From Blastocladiella emersonii ATCC 22665 (Eukaryota > Blastocladiomycota > Blastocladiomycetes > Blastocladiales > Blastocladiaceae): a stretch of 64,000 bases of DNA. Both the position numbers and the translations under genes were made by a program. How positions within the stretch are numbered: position 1 is the first letter of the stretch; every line of letters starts with the position of its first letter. The notes under the pieces were generated by a model that was not told the DNA's origin, searched no databases, and saw nothing but the letters and a program-made list of their open reading frames with translations. The stretch spans positions 930,001-994,000 of the forward strand of contig JANHCV010000014.1 in assembly GCA_025594325.1 (NCBI GenBank), in the 5' to 3' direction. Positions 32,051-43,774 of the stretch are shown in pieces.

Positions 32051-32628
32051 TTGACGTCAGAAAACTCGGTTTGAATTTATGAACAGTTTTTGAAGGCTGG
32101 ATTACATTTGGACGCACCGGAACTCGCTGTCAATTGCCAGAGGTACTATAGTACCTCTGCAATTGCGCTGCGGGACGCGCTGCGCCACACATCGCTGTCT
32201 CCCAATCATCACATGATGTGGGTTCAGCGACACCGCTGCTGACGAATGCCATCAATCGCGCGAGTCGCGCGCTCCAAGCACCGCTTGCGCTACCGTCCCC
32301 GCTGAAGACCCGTGTCATTTGCGAAATGTGGGTGCATGCTCAGAATGCTCGGCCCGAGTCGAGGGTCAATGCTTGAATATCGAGTTAAATAGGTTTTACC
32401 CTAGCTTCTGCGTCACGATTGTTCTACTCGGTTCGACAGCAGCCTCTGCGACGTTCCTCTCAGTCTCATTCGCGTGGGGCAGTACGGCTGACAGGTCGCC
32501 GGTCAGCACGGCCTGAATCGCTGCCCTCCATTGCTTCAATCGCTGCACTTGAAACTCAACAACTCTATCAGTCAACTAAGAATCACAAAATCCAGAAGAA
32601 ATGTAGCTCACCGTTGAAACCAACACGT
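32051..32628. other. Spacer between convergent paralogues B and C
   Basis: No coding signal that I trust. A short imperfect palindrome (AGAGGTACTATAGTACCTCT) lies at 32140-32159 and could be a terminator-like or protein-binding inverted repeat. Confidence 0.35.
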
Positions 32629-35600
32629 TCAAAAAAACGTAGCGTGCCGCACAGCGTCTGCACCACTGTCGTCGCCACGGCTCGTGCGTTTGTGCAGGGC
32701 CCTCTCGCGAACACCGGGAGGAAGGATGCGAGTGAGAACTGCCGATCCGCGCGGCGTCGATCCGAACGTGCGCCAGACCCAATTGGGCGTGTGTTGAGTC
32801 CAGGTCACCAAGTAGGCCATGAACACGACATTGTAGCGCGCGAGGCAGGCGAACGTCTGCTGGATATTTTGAAAGCCCGGATTGTCCCTGTTGGACGCAC
32901 CGCCGATCACATCATTGGTGAAGGTTTGTTTGAGAAACACGGCAAACGCCTGTGAAGTTGAAGCCGTCACAGCACCGTTTTGGCCGCCAAGAATTCCAGG
33001 GAACAGCTTGAGAAAGCGCTCGAGAGTATCCACGGCGTCAATGGGGCGCGAATTAAAAGCACCCCAGAGACTGATAGCCTGACGACTCGTTGCTTGGCTG
33101 TGCAAATCGAGGCTAAGCTTTGAGGGACTTGATGGATCCATGGCCGCAAGTACCAAGGCCGAAGAGAGTAGGCCGATGCGTTTGCGACCATTTCGCCGGC
33201 AACATCACCCAAAATGGACGTGACGAAATGCGAGGCCGCACAGACAGGGCGTGGGCCGTCAAGCGAATCGACCATGGCCGCAGCGAGCTGGGCAGCTCGG
33301 GGTGATACATGGACGCGGCGGTCCACATGGCTGACCCATGCCGCAACAAGATCAAAAGGAGGGCTAGTGGACGCCGCGGCATTGACGAGGTTCACAATCG
33401 ACGGATCAGAATCCATCAGCACTGGCAATCCGTCAACCATGGCCTGCTGAACAGAACGACCAAGTTTGGAAATCAGAGCGTACATGTCGAGAACCTTGGT
33501 TGAAGAAACCTTGGCGGCCAACGTAATTCCTAGTGGACTGCAGGTGAGTGAATGTACGTTTTCTATAGGCCAGCGGGGGATGACGTACCAATGGAAAGCG
33601 CAGTCTGGATTTGACTGTCGCCAAGGACCTCGACTGCCTGGGCATGGATAAAGTCGGCAGCAGCAGCTGTACCCGATGCGGCCAGATACAGCTTGGCGAA
33701 ACCGTTCTTGTCCAGAAAACCGAGCTTCGCAAACTTGGAGACCTTGCTCAAGTCGCCCTTACGCGTCATATCCGCCAGGGCTGACGCAACAGCCGCACGT
33801 TCATGCGTGGACGAGGAGGATATGACCGCCAAATAGTATCGTTCGATCATGGCGATCTGGAACGACCCGCCCTACTCGATGCATGTGCACGAGTACCAGC
33901 GGTGCCCAGTGCCAAGCAGTGTCGAGTCCCAGCCGTTTTCAATGAGCCAGTCAAGCATGGGGAGAACTGACGCTGAAGCGTCATGTTGGCCAGCCATGGT
34001 GGATGTCATGATTTCAACTGTGTTCCGATGTGAAAGAAACTTGATTGCGATGGGCAACGTGATGTCGGGATCGTCATTGATCAAATGCTTGAGCACAGGC
34101 AGGTTCCAAGCGGCAGCCGCGGCGAGGATGAGGGCAAAAACCGGAGACGAGTAGCGCTCAGTCAACATAGGATCGACTCGCAAAGTGTCGAGCAAGTCCA
34201 ACGTCTTTCCGTGATCCATGATCCAAAGCGAAAGGAGGCGACGGCAATCTAAACCACGGTCCTCGAGTAAAGGAATCGCCGACTTGAGTTGAGCAAGCAA
34301 GTGACGAAGTGCGTCCACGTCGCGAGCTTGAATGAAAAAGTAAGCTAGCATGAAGCCCTCTGGGAAGGCGCGGACGCGGGACGGCTCAAGGTCCGAGCCA
34401 GGCTCAACTGCAACAAGCTTGCGAGTCGAGTAGAAAACCTTGTCAATGTTGTCGGACGTGAAGGGATGGGCAAGGACGTGGTAAGAAGCCAATTCAAAGC
34501 ACGCCGGGCAGCTCAGGTCCAAGCAACGCAACTTGCCCGGAAACAGCGCTTGGAGGAAGCGGGCGAGGCCATGGCCTCCTCGCGCGATTGAAGTTCCAGC
34601 GCATGATCCCAACCTTGGTCCAGGTCCTGATCCGAATCGGGAGGCTCAAACCACCCGGCAATCGAATCGCTCGCGATACGGAGTTGGTCGGGAGAAAGCG
34701 ATTCGAAAATTCGGTCTGCAAACTGAGGCACAAGGTCAGCGAGAGTCTTGGGGTCGACCACGGCAATGCTGCACACGACTTTGAGAACAAGCGCGCTGGA
34801 AACAGTGCAGCCACATGAGAAGATGGCGGCGAACACACCCAAAATTTCCTCATCCTCGATCACGTACCGGCTGAGAGCGTCGGACATGAGATCGCGCATC
34901 GGTTCGAGCGAAAGGGACTCGAGGACCTCGGCCGGCGTCGTGCCCAACCGCGGAGCAAGTAGGAGCTCGAGCGGACGGGATTTCCAGCATGTGATCGCGG
35001 CGAAAGCAAGAAATTCAGCCAGAGTGGGCTCGTACGATAATGCTATGTCTGTCCCAGGAAACATATGGTCGGTCGCTTTGCGAAAGGTGCGGAACAGAGT
35101 GAGTGCGTCCCACTTTTCTGTTGTAAACCGAGTGCGAGCGAGCAGTTGAGGCCAGCGCAGCTCAATCTTGTCAAGTGCGTGAGCGAGGAAAGACCAGTTA
35201 TTGAGCACCACCGCGGCCACGAGTGTTCGAAGGACTGTCACAACCGGACTTTGATATAGCAAAGCGCGTTGCCGGGATTTCGAAAATGGTTCAAGAATGT
35301 CATTCTGGCACGAGGCGGTTTGGTTGGCGGCCTGGTCAACAAGTTGGCCGTAAGCTCGGGGACTTGCGCACGCGCAAGAGAGGATGGCGCGAAAGAAGGC
35401 ATCGATTTGCTTGGCAAGTCTGTTGCGTGCAGCAGAATCGTCACAGGCGCGTTGCAGCTGTAGCTGAAGCTGAAGCACGGCGTCGACGATCATCAAGTTT
35501 GGCCGCATCGTCCAGTAGCCGGGGCGGTTCGTGTACGCCTCGCTCAGGCAGACAAGTTTCCGCGTCGTCCAAACCAGGAGCACCGGCCAGTCCCGACATA

Positions 35601-35748
35601 CAACCGCGAGCTCACGCGATGCCGCAGGGACGATGGTGCCGTTCTGCGCAAGCTGCACCACGGCGGCGGCCAATTCGGCCGGGAGATCGGCAAACGTCAG
35701 GCCGTGCGTTACAGGTGGTCCTTGATCCCGATGCATGGAGTGATTCAT
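32629..35748 (-). pseudogene. Large F-box-like paralogue C with a nonsense codon
   Basis: Exons 35748-34614, 34548-33589, 33529-33154 and 33097-32629 keep one consistent frame (introns of 65, 59 and 56 nt). The N-terminus has the family segment (LTFADLPAELAAAVVQLAQNG). The second exon contains an in-frame TAG at 33874-33872 between TGHRWYSCTCIE and GGSFQIAMIE, and no GT-AG pair of suitable phase removes it. Translation would stop after about 602 codons; the rest (PSIVNLVNAAAS, SHVDRRVHV, AISLWGAFNSRP) still reads well, so the mutation is either recent, a sequencing error or suppressed. It shares LP(M/L)(L/F)DWL with paralogue A in the region before the stop. Confidence 0.55.
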
Positions 35749-35904
35749 GGTTGAGTGCTTTGTGGGGTGGTGATTTGAGGAGTGGGCGGGAGAGAGGCGA
35801 GTTGCGACGCGTCGCTCGGCCGTGGGAATCGCGTCGCGTCGCGTACTTGCCGCTCTGACGATGCGCAATAGGGTTCTTATAGGTCAAACAGTTGCGGAGT
35901 GTAT
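35749..35904. promoter_or_regulatory. Spacer upstream of paralogue C
   Basis: Contains ACGCGT at 35807-35812, 59 bases upstream of the proposed start codon. Confidence 0.3.
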
Positions 35905-37429
35905 TTATCGTGACACGCCGTGCACCGCGTCTACCGCCTTGAGCGAGCCAGCTGAGCGAGCGAACTCGGCGCGTGCGCGCTCGCGAAGCTCTGCGTCCGT
36001 CAGGAGCCGGTACGCGACCATGACGAGGCACGCGATGCGGTCGAGCGTACGGTGGTGCGTTTCCTCGGTCTACACGACAGTGAGGAAGTGAGTGTCATCG
36101 CGGCACGACAGATCGACACGGGCGGACCTTGGCGTGAGCAAGAAACTCGTCCGTGTGGATCTCGGCCTCGCACCCGATATCAATCACCGAGTGGATCGTG
36201 GGCGCGACGAGGTAGCTCACGTTGCCGCAGTCGGTGCTGCCGCGCGACACGCTGCGCTGCACGTCGGGCGACGGGAGCTCGATCCCGAGCTGGGCGCGCA
36301 GCTCGGCCTCGTACACGCGCGCCATGGCGGCGTTCGTGTTCACGTCAAAGTACGGCAGCATCATGTCGACGCGGTACGTGCACCCGGCGCTGCGTGCGCC
36401 GGCCTCGACGCACGCGAGGACCTTGGGCAGGAGGAACGTGCGGAGGTGCGTGGTTGTGAGCGAGCGCGCCTTGATGGTCCCCGTCGTGAGCGCCGGGATG
36501 ATGTTGGGCGCGGCGCCGCCGTTGCGGATGATGCCGTGGATCCGGTCCGTCGGCGTGATCTGCTGCCGCAGGTGCGCGATCCCGTTGAGCGCGTTGATCA
36601 TGGCGTCGAGCGCGTTGATGCCCTCCCACGGCGCGCCCGACGCGTGCGCCTCGCGGCCGTAGTACTCGACGTCAAACGCCTGGTGTGCGAGGTACGTCGG
36701 GAACGCGAGGTCAATGTTGCCCGGGTGCAGCATCAGGTAGAAGTTGACCCCGGTCATGTCGCCCGCGTTGATCATGTGGATCTTCCCGCCGAGGCCCTCC
36801 TCGCCCGGCGTGCCAAAGAGCCGCAGACGAGCGGAGATGCCGAATTTGGTGATCAGGTGCGCTGCAGTCTAGAAAATGCTGCTGCTGTGAGTGCTGGGCG
36901 TTCTTTGATTGCGTCGTCCGCCAGCTATCACGCACCAAAAATGTCCCGACGCCCGAGATGCAGATCAAGTCTATAAATTCAGGTCGAGTGTGAGTTCGAA
37001 CCCAAATAGGGGTCAAAGATCGCGAGCCGTACTGTGCCCGCACGCATGGCCCATGGGCAGCGCGTCGTACTCGGAGCAGAATGCGATGGTGATCGGCTCC
37101 TTGCCTGCAACGAGGTTCTCGAACGTAGCGACAAAGGCCGTCGGAGACTCAATCGCCTTCGAGTCCTCGACGACGACGCCCGGTTTGGACGCGAGGTACT
37201 CGCGGATCGTCGCCGCCGCGTAGAACTCTTCCAGCGACTGTTCCGGATGGTTGTAGATCTACGCGAGCGGATTGCAACCGAGGCTCAGCTGTGGAGTTTA
37301 TATTCTCGACAGCATGGATCTCACCTTGAGTGAGAGCTCGCGGAGCTCGGCTGACAGCAGGGCAAGAAACTCGCGCGCAGAGACGCGGGCGTCCACAGCA
37401 CGGTCCAGCGTGGGTTCTAGAGTCTTCAT
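35905..37429 (-). CDS. PM20D2: M20-family amidohydrolase, PM20D2-like, 5 exons
   Basis: Exons 37429-37325, 37258-37033, 36970-36936, 36868-36128 and 36069-35905 encode 423 aa. The family signatures appear in order: IYNHPEQSLEEFYAA, SEYDALPMGHACGHN (zinc ligands Asp and His), LFGTPGEEGLGGK (catalytic Glu-Glu region), and YYGREAHASGAPWEG of the dimerisation domain. Such enzymes hydrolyse small amides or dipeptides; vertebrate PM20D2 cleaves beta-alanyl-lysine-type dipeptides in a repair role. Substrate here is inferred. The 35-nt third exon is needed to write GHNLICISGVGTFL. All phases fit and no signal peptide is seen. Confidence 0.82.
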
Positions 37430-37867
37430 CGGTTGCATTAAGTGGTTGTGGAATCCATGAGCTCAGGTGGCAGCTGCTGTAGGGCTAGAGGGGAGAAGGA
37501 GTGACTGGGGAGGGCCGAACGCCACACTTCTGACCTCACGCGACATGATCGACGCGGTGGACTCGCCGTGATCACGTCGCTCCTCCCGCCTCGACTCAAG
37601 CTCTCCCCTCACAGCATGCTCATGTAATCGGCCTCACGCCACTTTATGCAACGCACTCCTGAGGGCGAGAAATCTCGAATTTTGCTATTCCCACCGAACC
37701 TTTCGACTGAGTGAGCCGACTCGCTCACAGCCTTCCCGTGTCCAACGGACATCCGAACCACACAGCATCCGCCTCGAGCTGTAGCAGCTCTCTTTTTGCT
37801 CGCTCCACCCCGGTCGTACCGACACTCGAGTTTGACGGGAGCTTGCTGCTTGCTTGCCACTCCCAAA
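37430..37867. promoter_or_regulatory. Divergent promoter region, 438 bp
   Basis: Head-to-head spacer between the amidohydrolase and the Gfd2-like gene. No site beyond general composition is recognised. Confidence 0.3.
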
Positions 37868-39132
37868 ATGCTCACAACGCGCCTTCGTGCCACAGCATCC
37901 AGCTGCGCCGCTCGATCTGGATATGCCTCGCGTGCTTTTTTCCACACCACCTCGATTCTTCAAGTGCAAAGAGTGTACTCACGCCGTTCTATTGCGCGCG
38001 GCGAGTTGTCGAGCTTTGCCGTGGCCCACCCTCCAAGTACAGGCACTCTCGCAACATCATTTTCGACGACCGCTTTCGCTCACGCGCCAGATCTTTCCGC
38101 TTCCTCCGATGGTGATGCCAATCAAATCAAGGCTGATCTCGGCCTGACGGCTAACATGAGCGAGCAAGTGCAACAGGTTGAGTTTACAAAAAAACAGTTG
38201 GCTGCCATCGAACGGATTCGCGCTGAACTGGAGCAAGCTCGTGGGTTGTTCGAGCCGAAAGGACTCAGGGATGGAGCGAGCTTAGTACGCGAGGTCCCGA
38301 AGTCCAAGGACGTCTCAAACCGGCTTGTGGTCAGGACTCGCAAACCTCGCAACGGTCAGGTACGACAAAAGAAGCCCACGTCCGTGAACCCGCTCAACTC
38401 TGGCTGACTTCATCTGACCTATAGGACGTGAATCCGGTTGACCCCGACCTGCGCGACGATCTTGACACGGACCATTCCGTGTTGCGCCTCGTGTCCCTCG
38501 ACATGGAGGCATTTGAGCGCAACAGTCGCATGCTCCTCGAGATTGGTTACACGATTGCCGACGTGCTTCCGTTCTCGCATGATCGCTTTGAACGAGAAGA
38601 CGACATCGTGTATCTCCCGCTCGAATTTCCTCGGTCTGCATCGCGTCGCCGCCCGCTGAACTGGACTCTGCGTCTGCGCGCCCGACATATCAAGATCGCC
38701 GAGTATCTCCATATCCGCAACCACGCAAGGGTGCCTGACGGCAAGGATTTGTTTTGCGGAACCTCGGCCGTGCTCCCACTCAAGCAAGCCCTAGCCCACA
38801 CGATTCGTGTCGTTGGCTCTTCGACTGCGGTCGTTGGCCACGCGCTCCCGTCCGATCTCTTCTACTTGCGCGTTTCTGGTGCAGAGGCCGCCGTAAACGA
38901 CTTCTTCCCGCCCCTTCAGTTCGACACACAGCGCATGATCAACGCGGTGAAAGGGCATGGGCCGAGGAAGCGGCTGTCTCATATTCTCAAACTCCTTGAC
39001 GTCAAGCATGACGAGGAGCAGCTCCACAACGCTGGCAACGACGCGTGGTTCACCATGGTCGCGTTCCTGCGCATGGCCGATGTCAAGGTCGATGTTCCCA
39101 ACATTTCGGCCATCGCGCGCTTCAAGAATTGA
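37868..39132 (+). CDS. Gfd2/YDR514C-like DEDD nuclease-fold protein, 2 exons
   Basis: Exons 37868-38359 and 38425-39132 (65-nt intron) encode 399 aa. The first 30 residues (MLTTRLRATASSCAARSGYA, then FFHTTSIL) look like a mitochondrial targeting peptide. The C-terminal RNase H-like domain has SLDMEAFE (Asp-x-Glu), VVGHALPSDLFYL (Asp) and LHNAGNDAWFTM (His...Asp), the full DEDDh set, so a 3'-5' exonuclease is plausible. Known relatives are fungal Gfd2/YDR514C proteins whose role is poorly defined. An alternative start lies at 37796, but it would precede the targeting-like segment. Confidence 0.75.
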
Positions 39133-39578
39133 TGCCTGAGGAACGATGCATGCGATGTGTCGACTCTCAGATACGCGTGCGGTGCCCAATTGCGCACCCG
39201 GGTCAATAAATATATTAACGCGATCATTTCTCCCAATCGATCGCTCCAAGCGTGGCCGTTCATGTGCAAGGACTCAAAACTGTGTTCTAGTTCCGCGCCG
39301 TCCGAGGTACAGGTCGCGCCCGGACCGGCGCAACGGCGCCCAGGGAAATTCGCGGTGGAAAAAAGCGTGAGACAAACACGTGACAGGGGTGCGAGACAAA
39401 CGTGATTTCACGACGCGTCTCCCGGCGTCTCCCAACGCCGTGGCCGCGACGATTCGCGCGCGCGACCTCCACAACACGGGAGGAAATGTCTGCGAAGATA
39501 GGCGAAAAATGTCGTGCCAATGAAGGAAAAGGTGAAAGATCCTCGCTCCACGGTCAAGCGTCTTTCGTTCGACCGATG
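39133..39578. other. Spacer before the inverted-repeat block
   Basis: No gene seen. Contains GACGCGTCTC at 39412-39421, an exact copy of the recurrent motif on the opposite strand. Confidence 0.35.
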
Positions 39579-39924
39579 CATCACAAAACCCGGAACGGTA
39601 AACTGGGACCATATGAGCTGAAATGGGTGTTGGCCAGCACAATTGACTTCATATGAACTGCCCTGATGAATTGGGCCTCATACAGAGCGAATTGAGGGTC
39701 AGAGACTTGGGCCGAGCTGGACCCAATTCGGGGCCAACGGAGCGACAGGTTCGGCGGCGGGAAGTACTCGATATATGAGCGGCGCGAAATGTGGGATAGC
39801 AGTTGAGGGGGCAGATGTGCGCGCGTAGCGCGCTGCGGCGTGTGAAGCGGCCGCCGCGCGCTAGTGGATTGAGTCCAGGAAGCCTGGAAGCTCGCCGATG
39901 TGGTACTGGTCGCGGCTCACGCAC
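39579..39924. repeat. Left inverted-repeat arm
   Basis: 346 bp, about 90% identical in inverse orientation to 43429-43774. Its outer end is CATCACAAAACCCGG. In reverse it contains the last 21 codons plus stop and 3' flank of a second copy of the gene that ends at 43492, so it is a 3'-end fragment of the same unit. Confidence 0.8.
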
Positions 39925-40401
39925 TCATCACAAAACCCGGAGCACCCAAATTGGCGCGAATTGGGCCTCAATTGCGTTCATACGAACGGCGGCCGAATTG
40001 GGGTTTTCATAGCGGTCGAACTCGGCCTCAATTGGGCTGATATTGCCTCAGTTGGGCGAAACGGCTCAATTGATTGCAATCGGCCCCGATTGATCCCGTT
40101 TGGGCCCGTATGACTTGTTTTGGTGCCGACTGGGATCAAGTGATGGCCGGGCGCGTATCACGCGCGAATAGGGCTATGGTGTGCATCCTGATGCCCATTC
40201 TGATGGTTTGATGGCCTGGGTCACGTGCGGCCGGCGTGACCGCGTATGTTCATATCGCAATAGATCAATTGCTTTCACCGTCATGAAGTCACGAGAGTCA
40301 CGAGATGCTGAATAATAATATATCGCGTCATAATCCGACCGCTCGCCCCGCGCCCCACGCCCCGCCCGCTCACCCGACGCCAGGAGCCACACGCGCCGCT
40401 G

Positions 40402-41656
40402 CTACTTCTTCTCGGGGCCGATGGTCACGCCGAGCAGCTCCTCGGCCGCTTCCCGCGCGTCGAAGGCATCCTGGGCGTAGAGCGCGTCGACCACGGCCTT
40501 GTGGGCCGCCGTCGCCTTGTCCTTGTCCATGGACTCGTAGATACCCTCGTGCGCATGCGCCATGACGAACTTGCACGCCTAGCGGTACGAGCGCCGCTGG
40601 TCAGCGGGGGTGGCATCGCCTAGACAGTGAGCGCGTATCAAGACCGCGATGGCCGCAATGATCTCGACCGCGTACTGCTTGATGGTGCCAGCGTCGTCGG
40701 CCGCGACCGTGGGCGCGTGGTCGGGCCGCATCCACGGCTTCATGTCGCGCTCCTTGTTGCGGCTCGGGCAGTGCAGGAGCTGGATCATGGGCGCGAGGTC
40801 CTCGATGAGCTCGTCTGTTTAGAGCGTGCGCACGAAGTGGGGTAGGGTCAGAATCGAGCACATCGCGTACGGGGTCATAGCACGTACCACCCTTGTGCGG
40901 GTTGAGGACGCGGGACCAGCACGTAAGAGATGATCACGGGCGCCTGGGTCGCGCTGCGATCCGACGGCGGCGCGATCGTCATGTTCTGGAGCTGGAGCAC
41001 GTAGTTGCTGGCGGCACTCTTGGCCGAGGTGACCAGCAGGCCGCGCGCGTCGGCAATGGTCATCGAGTCCTACACGGCCGTGCCGTGGTAAGCAAAGGTC
41101 ACTGAGGGCGACCCACGCGCAACGTACCGACTCGTCGCCGCGTTTCCCGCGCTTGGTCTTGTGCGAAAACTTGCAGCGGCGCTTGTGGAACAGCTCGACA
41201 AACGCCTCGTCGCCCGACGGCGTGTAGGGGCCGCGGATGAGGACGAGCGTCTTGCGCGCCAGCGTGAAGGCCTTTCCGGGCGACTTGACCACGCGGGTGG
41301 CGAGCTGGACGCGCGATGGCGTCGGTGGCGATGAGGGCGAGTTCACGCGCGGCGCTTGCGGCGGACGGGGCGGAACACGGCGACCGTCGGCGCCGACGTG
41401 GTCCTGGAGCGAGAAAGGCGGGCAGGTGTGAGTGGACAAGCGTCTTGAGCGCGAAGCTTCGGGTGTAAGGATGCAGGGAGGGGAAGATTACGACGTGGAC
41501 GCCGCACAATCGCGCCGCACCGCGCCGTTCAAGGCAGGCTCGCGGCGACAGCAGCGCGGTAGGCAGCGAGACCAAGTCGAGCGGGAGATGAGATGGGCGG
41601 CGGGCGTGGGAGCAGGGAGCAAAGTGGCGGGCGGGAGCAGGGAGCAGGACGGCGTA
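40402..41656 (-). CDS. Unrecognised spliced gene inside the inverted-repeat block
   Basis: Exons read at 41403-41128, 41069 to about 40905, 40809-40645 and 40578-40402, with an upstream exon ending near 41658. Junctions at 41127-41070 and 40644-40579 (66 nt with CTGAC and CTAG) are good; the junction near 40900-40810 uses a weak donor. The product has KTLVLIRGPYTPSGDEAFVE followed by the basic block KRRCKFSHKTKRGKR, then TIADARGLLVTSAKSAASNY, APVIISYVLVPRPQ, and a C-terminal domain (FVMAHAHEGIYESMDKDKAT) ending IGPEKK. A nucleic-acid-binding role is a guess from the basic block. The start codon was not found. Confidence 0.45.
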
Positions 41657-42654
41657 CCTCGACCTGGCCTTGACCTGAGCCACGGCCACGAGCCGGGTCA
41701 CGGTCGCCTCGAGGGTCGACGGCATCAGTACCGCAGCCTGTGCCGAAGTTAGTTCCACGGCCGCGACCGCTGCTGCTGCCGCTACGCGACTCGCAGGGCC
41801 AGTCGGGGACCGGCCGCGGTCGTGTCTCGAGCAGCGACACGGTGGCGAGCGAGCGAGCGCTTGAGCCACTGCGACCGCGAGCGTTGCCGTCCGGGGTGCC
41901 ACTACAGCTGCCAGCGCGAGACGCGGAGGGTGAGACCGAGCGGATAGCGTCGCGGCGTCGTGGGCCGCACCTCAGCTACGGCGGCGACGTGCGTCCGTGC
42001 GCGTCACAGATGGAGGAGCGAGGGCGATGCATGGCGCTACATGGAGCCAATGGTCGGCGGCGGAGCGGGAGCGGAAGCGTGGGCGACGCAGCGACTTTGA
42101 GCCGGAATGGATCCAAGACACCGACCACCGGCGCGCGCGCGGCCAAGTCGCTTCGTTCTCAGCGATCAGCTGACCGCCCGATCGCGCCTCGTTCAGGGAG
42201 GACGCGACGTGCCACGGGCGCCACGAGTGCCGCCACCGCCCGCCGACCCCGCCGACCCCATCTTCGCTGCCACAACACTCTGCAACGTCTTTAACTTGAT
42301 GCAAACTCATGAAACTAGCCGGATGCATACGGCTCTGCGTGCAGCTGCGCTCCGCCGCTACTTCACCAAGTCGGCCTTGGACAACGGCGACGTTTGCGCT
42401 TCCTCCTCCCACCGCAGCCTCTTCACCCAATCTGAGACCTGCTCGTCGTCGACCTGCACAATTGGGCGACCAATCTTAGAGTATTCTGCACGGGCGGGTG
42501 CTGACGCGAGCTGTGTGTGAGAAAGTGCGCCTTGCACATCGAATGCCGCCTTCTGCTGCCCACCATCGAGTCAGTTCACATGTGCAACAGGGCCCTGGAC
42601 TGAGAGTAGTTGCTCTGCGCGGCTGAGAGATACGCTCTCGCTTCTGCTGCTTTC
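41657..42654. other. Divergent region between the two element genes
   Basis: GC-rich spacer that probably holds the first exons and shared promoter of both genes. Frames are ambiguous, and only an acceptor-like TGCTTTCAG at about 42647-42655 is clear. Confidence 0.3.
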
Positions 42655-42655
42655 A

Positions 42656-43492
42656 GTTTGTTTGGAGCCACCTTGATCCGCTCGCGCGTCCGTGTTGGGG
42701 CACCCGCGCACCCCCTCGCCCAGCAGCTCAACACGCTCAACAACTTCGAGCAGGTCGCCACGGTGGGCGTCATGAACGTCATCGACGAGGCCGGCGGGAA
42801 CAGCGGCGCACGATGGCGCTACAATCATCGATGCCCGTTGTCGCGTAGCTCATGCCTTACCAGACGCTGATCCTCGCGCGGCACAGCGAGTTCCTCGACG
42901 AAACGGTCCAGGAGTCCATACACGCGCGCGTCGTTACGCTGTACGGCTCGCTTAGCTGGGTTACCATGATCGTACGTTTTCGCGTATGTGACGCGCGCCC
43001 ATCGCTGCGTCGATTCACGCGCGCAGTCGCTGACGGGTGCTCGCATGCTTGTAAGTCCGCCTTGACGATGGCCAGCGGCGCTTTGTCGAGCCGCGCATCT
43101 TCCTCGAGTTTGACTACGAGGATGGAAAGGGCACCATGTACGCCTTCAACGTCGTGTTCGGCTACCACTTTCAGCGGCAACTCAACGGGCCGCACGACGA
43201 CCTGGGCTACCTCAAGCTCACGCGAAGCGCCGCGCCCTTTGCCGTGTCGGCCGCGGCCGTCGCGGTCGCTGCTCATGTCGTGCCCGCGTCCTCGGCGACG
43301 ACGAGCGCGCAAAAGGTGCTCAAGGAGCTCAAGATGCCGTTCGTGCGTCCCGAGAAAGGCGCCCGCTTCAGTGGGTCGCGGGCCACGGCCGCGCGCCAGA
43401 GCCACTTCACGCGCTTCTGGCTCAACCCGTGCGTGAGCCGCGACCAGTACCACATCAGCGAGCTTCCAGGCTTCCTGAACTCGATCCGCTAG
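42656..43492 (+). CDS. Unrecognised spliced gene inside the inverted-repeat block, 3' exons
   Basis: Visible exons are about 42656-42777, 42849-42971 and 43076-43492. They give GAPAHPLAQQLNTLNNFEQ, then MPYQTLILARHSEFLDETVQ, then RRFVEPRIFLEFDYEDGKGT and FNVVFGYHFQRQLNGPHDDL. The protein ends FLNSIR at TAG 43490-43492. The last 21 codons lie in the right inverted-repeat arm and are duplicated in reverse at 39861-39924. Family unknown. The 5' end is not resolved. Confidence 0.45.
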
Positions 43493-43774
43493 CGCGCGGC
43501 GGCCGCTTCACACGCCGCAGCGCGCTGCGCGTGCACATCTGCCCCCTCAACTGCTATCCCACATTTCGCGCCGCTCATATATCGAGTACTTCCCGCCGCC
43601 GAACCTGTCGCTCAATTGGCCCCGAATTGGGTCCAGCTCAGCCCGAGTCCCTGACCCTCAATTCGCCCTGTATGAGGCTCAACTCATCAGGGTAGCTCAT
43701 ATGAAGTCAATTGTGCTGACCGATACCCATTTCAGGTCATATGGTCCCAGTTGACCGTTCCGGGTTTTGTGATG
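43429..43774. repeat. Right inverted-repeat arm
   Basis: 346-bp partner of the left arm, ending CCGGGTTTTGTGATG. It overlaps the final exon of the plus-strand gene at 43076-43492. Confidence 0.8.

Larger units (their letters stand above)
39926..43774. mobile_element. Candidate DNA transposon with 15-bp terminal inverted repeats
   Basis: CATCACAAAACCCGG at 39926-39940 is matched by its exact complement at 43760-43774. The trinucleotide ACT flanks both sides (39923-39925 and 43775-43777), a possible 3-bp target duplication. Between lie two spliced, unrecognised genes in divergent orientation and AT-richer flanks with recurrent AATTGGGCCTCAATT-like sequence near 39950-40110. A third copy of the terminus at 39579-39593 ends the 346-bp inverted arm, so the alternative reading is one 4.2-kb element with long inverted repeats. 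I cannot identify a transposase fold by eye. Confidence 0.45.

Noticed and set aside
33098-33165. Frameshift near the 3' end of paralogue C
   Set aside because: A 56-nt GTACTT...ACAG intron explains it; only the TAG at 33872 stays unexplained.
39579-43774. LTR interpretation of the 346-bp repeats
   Set aside because: The arms are inverted, not direct, and do not begin TG or end CA.
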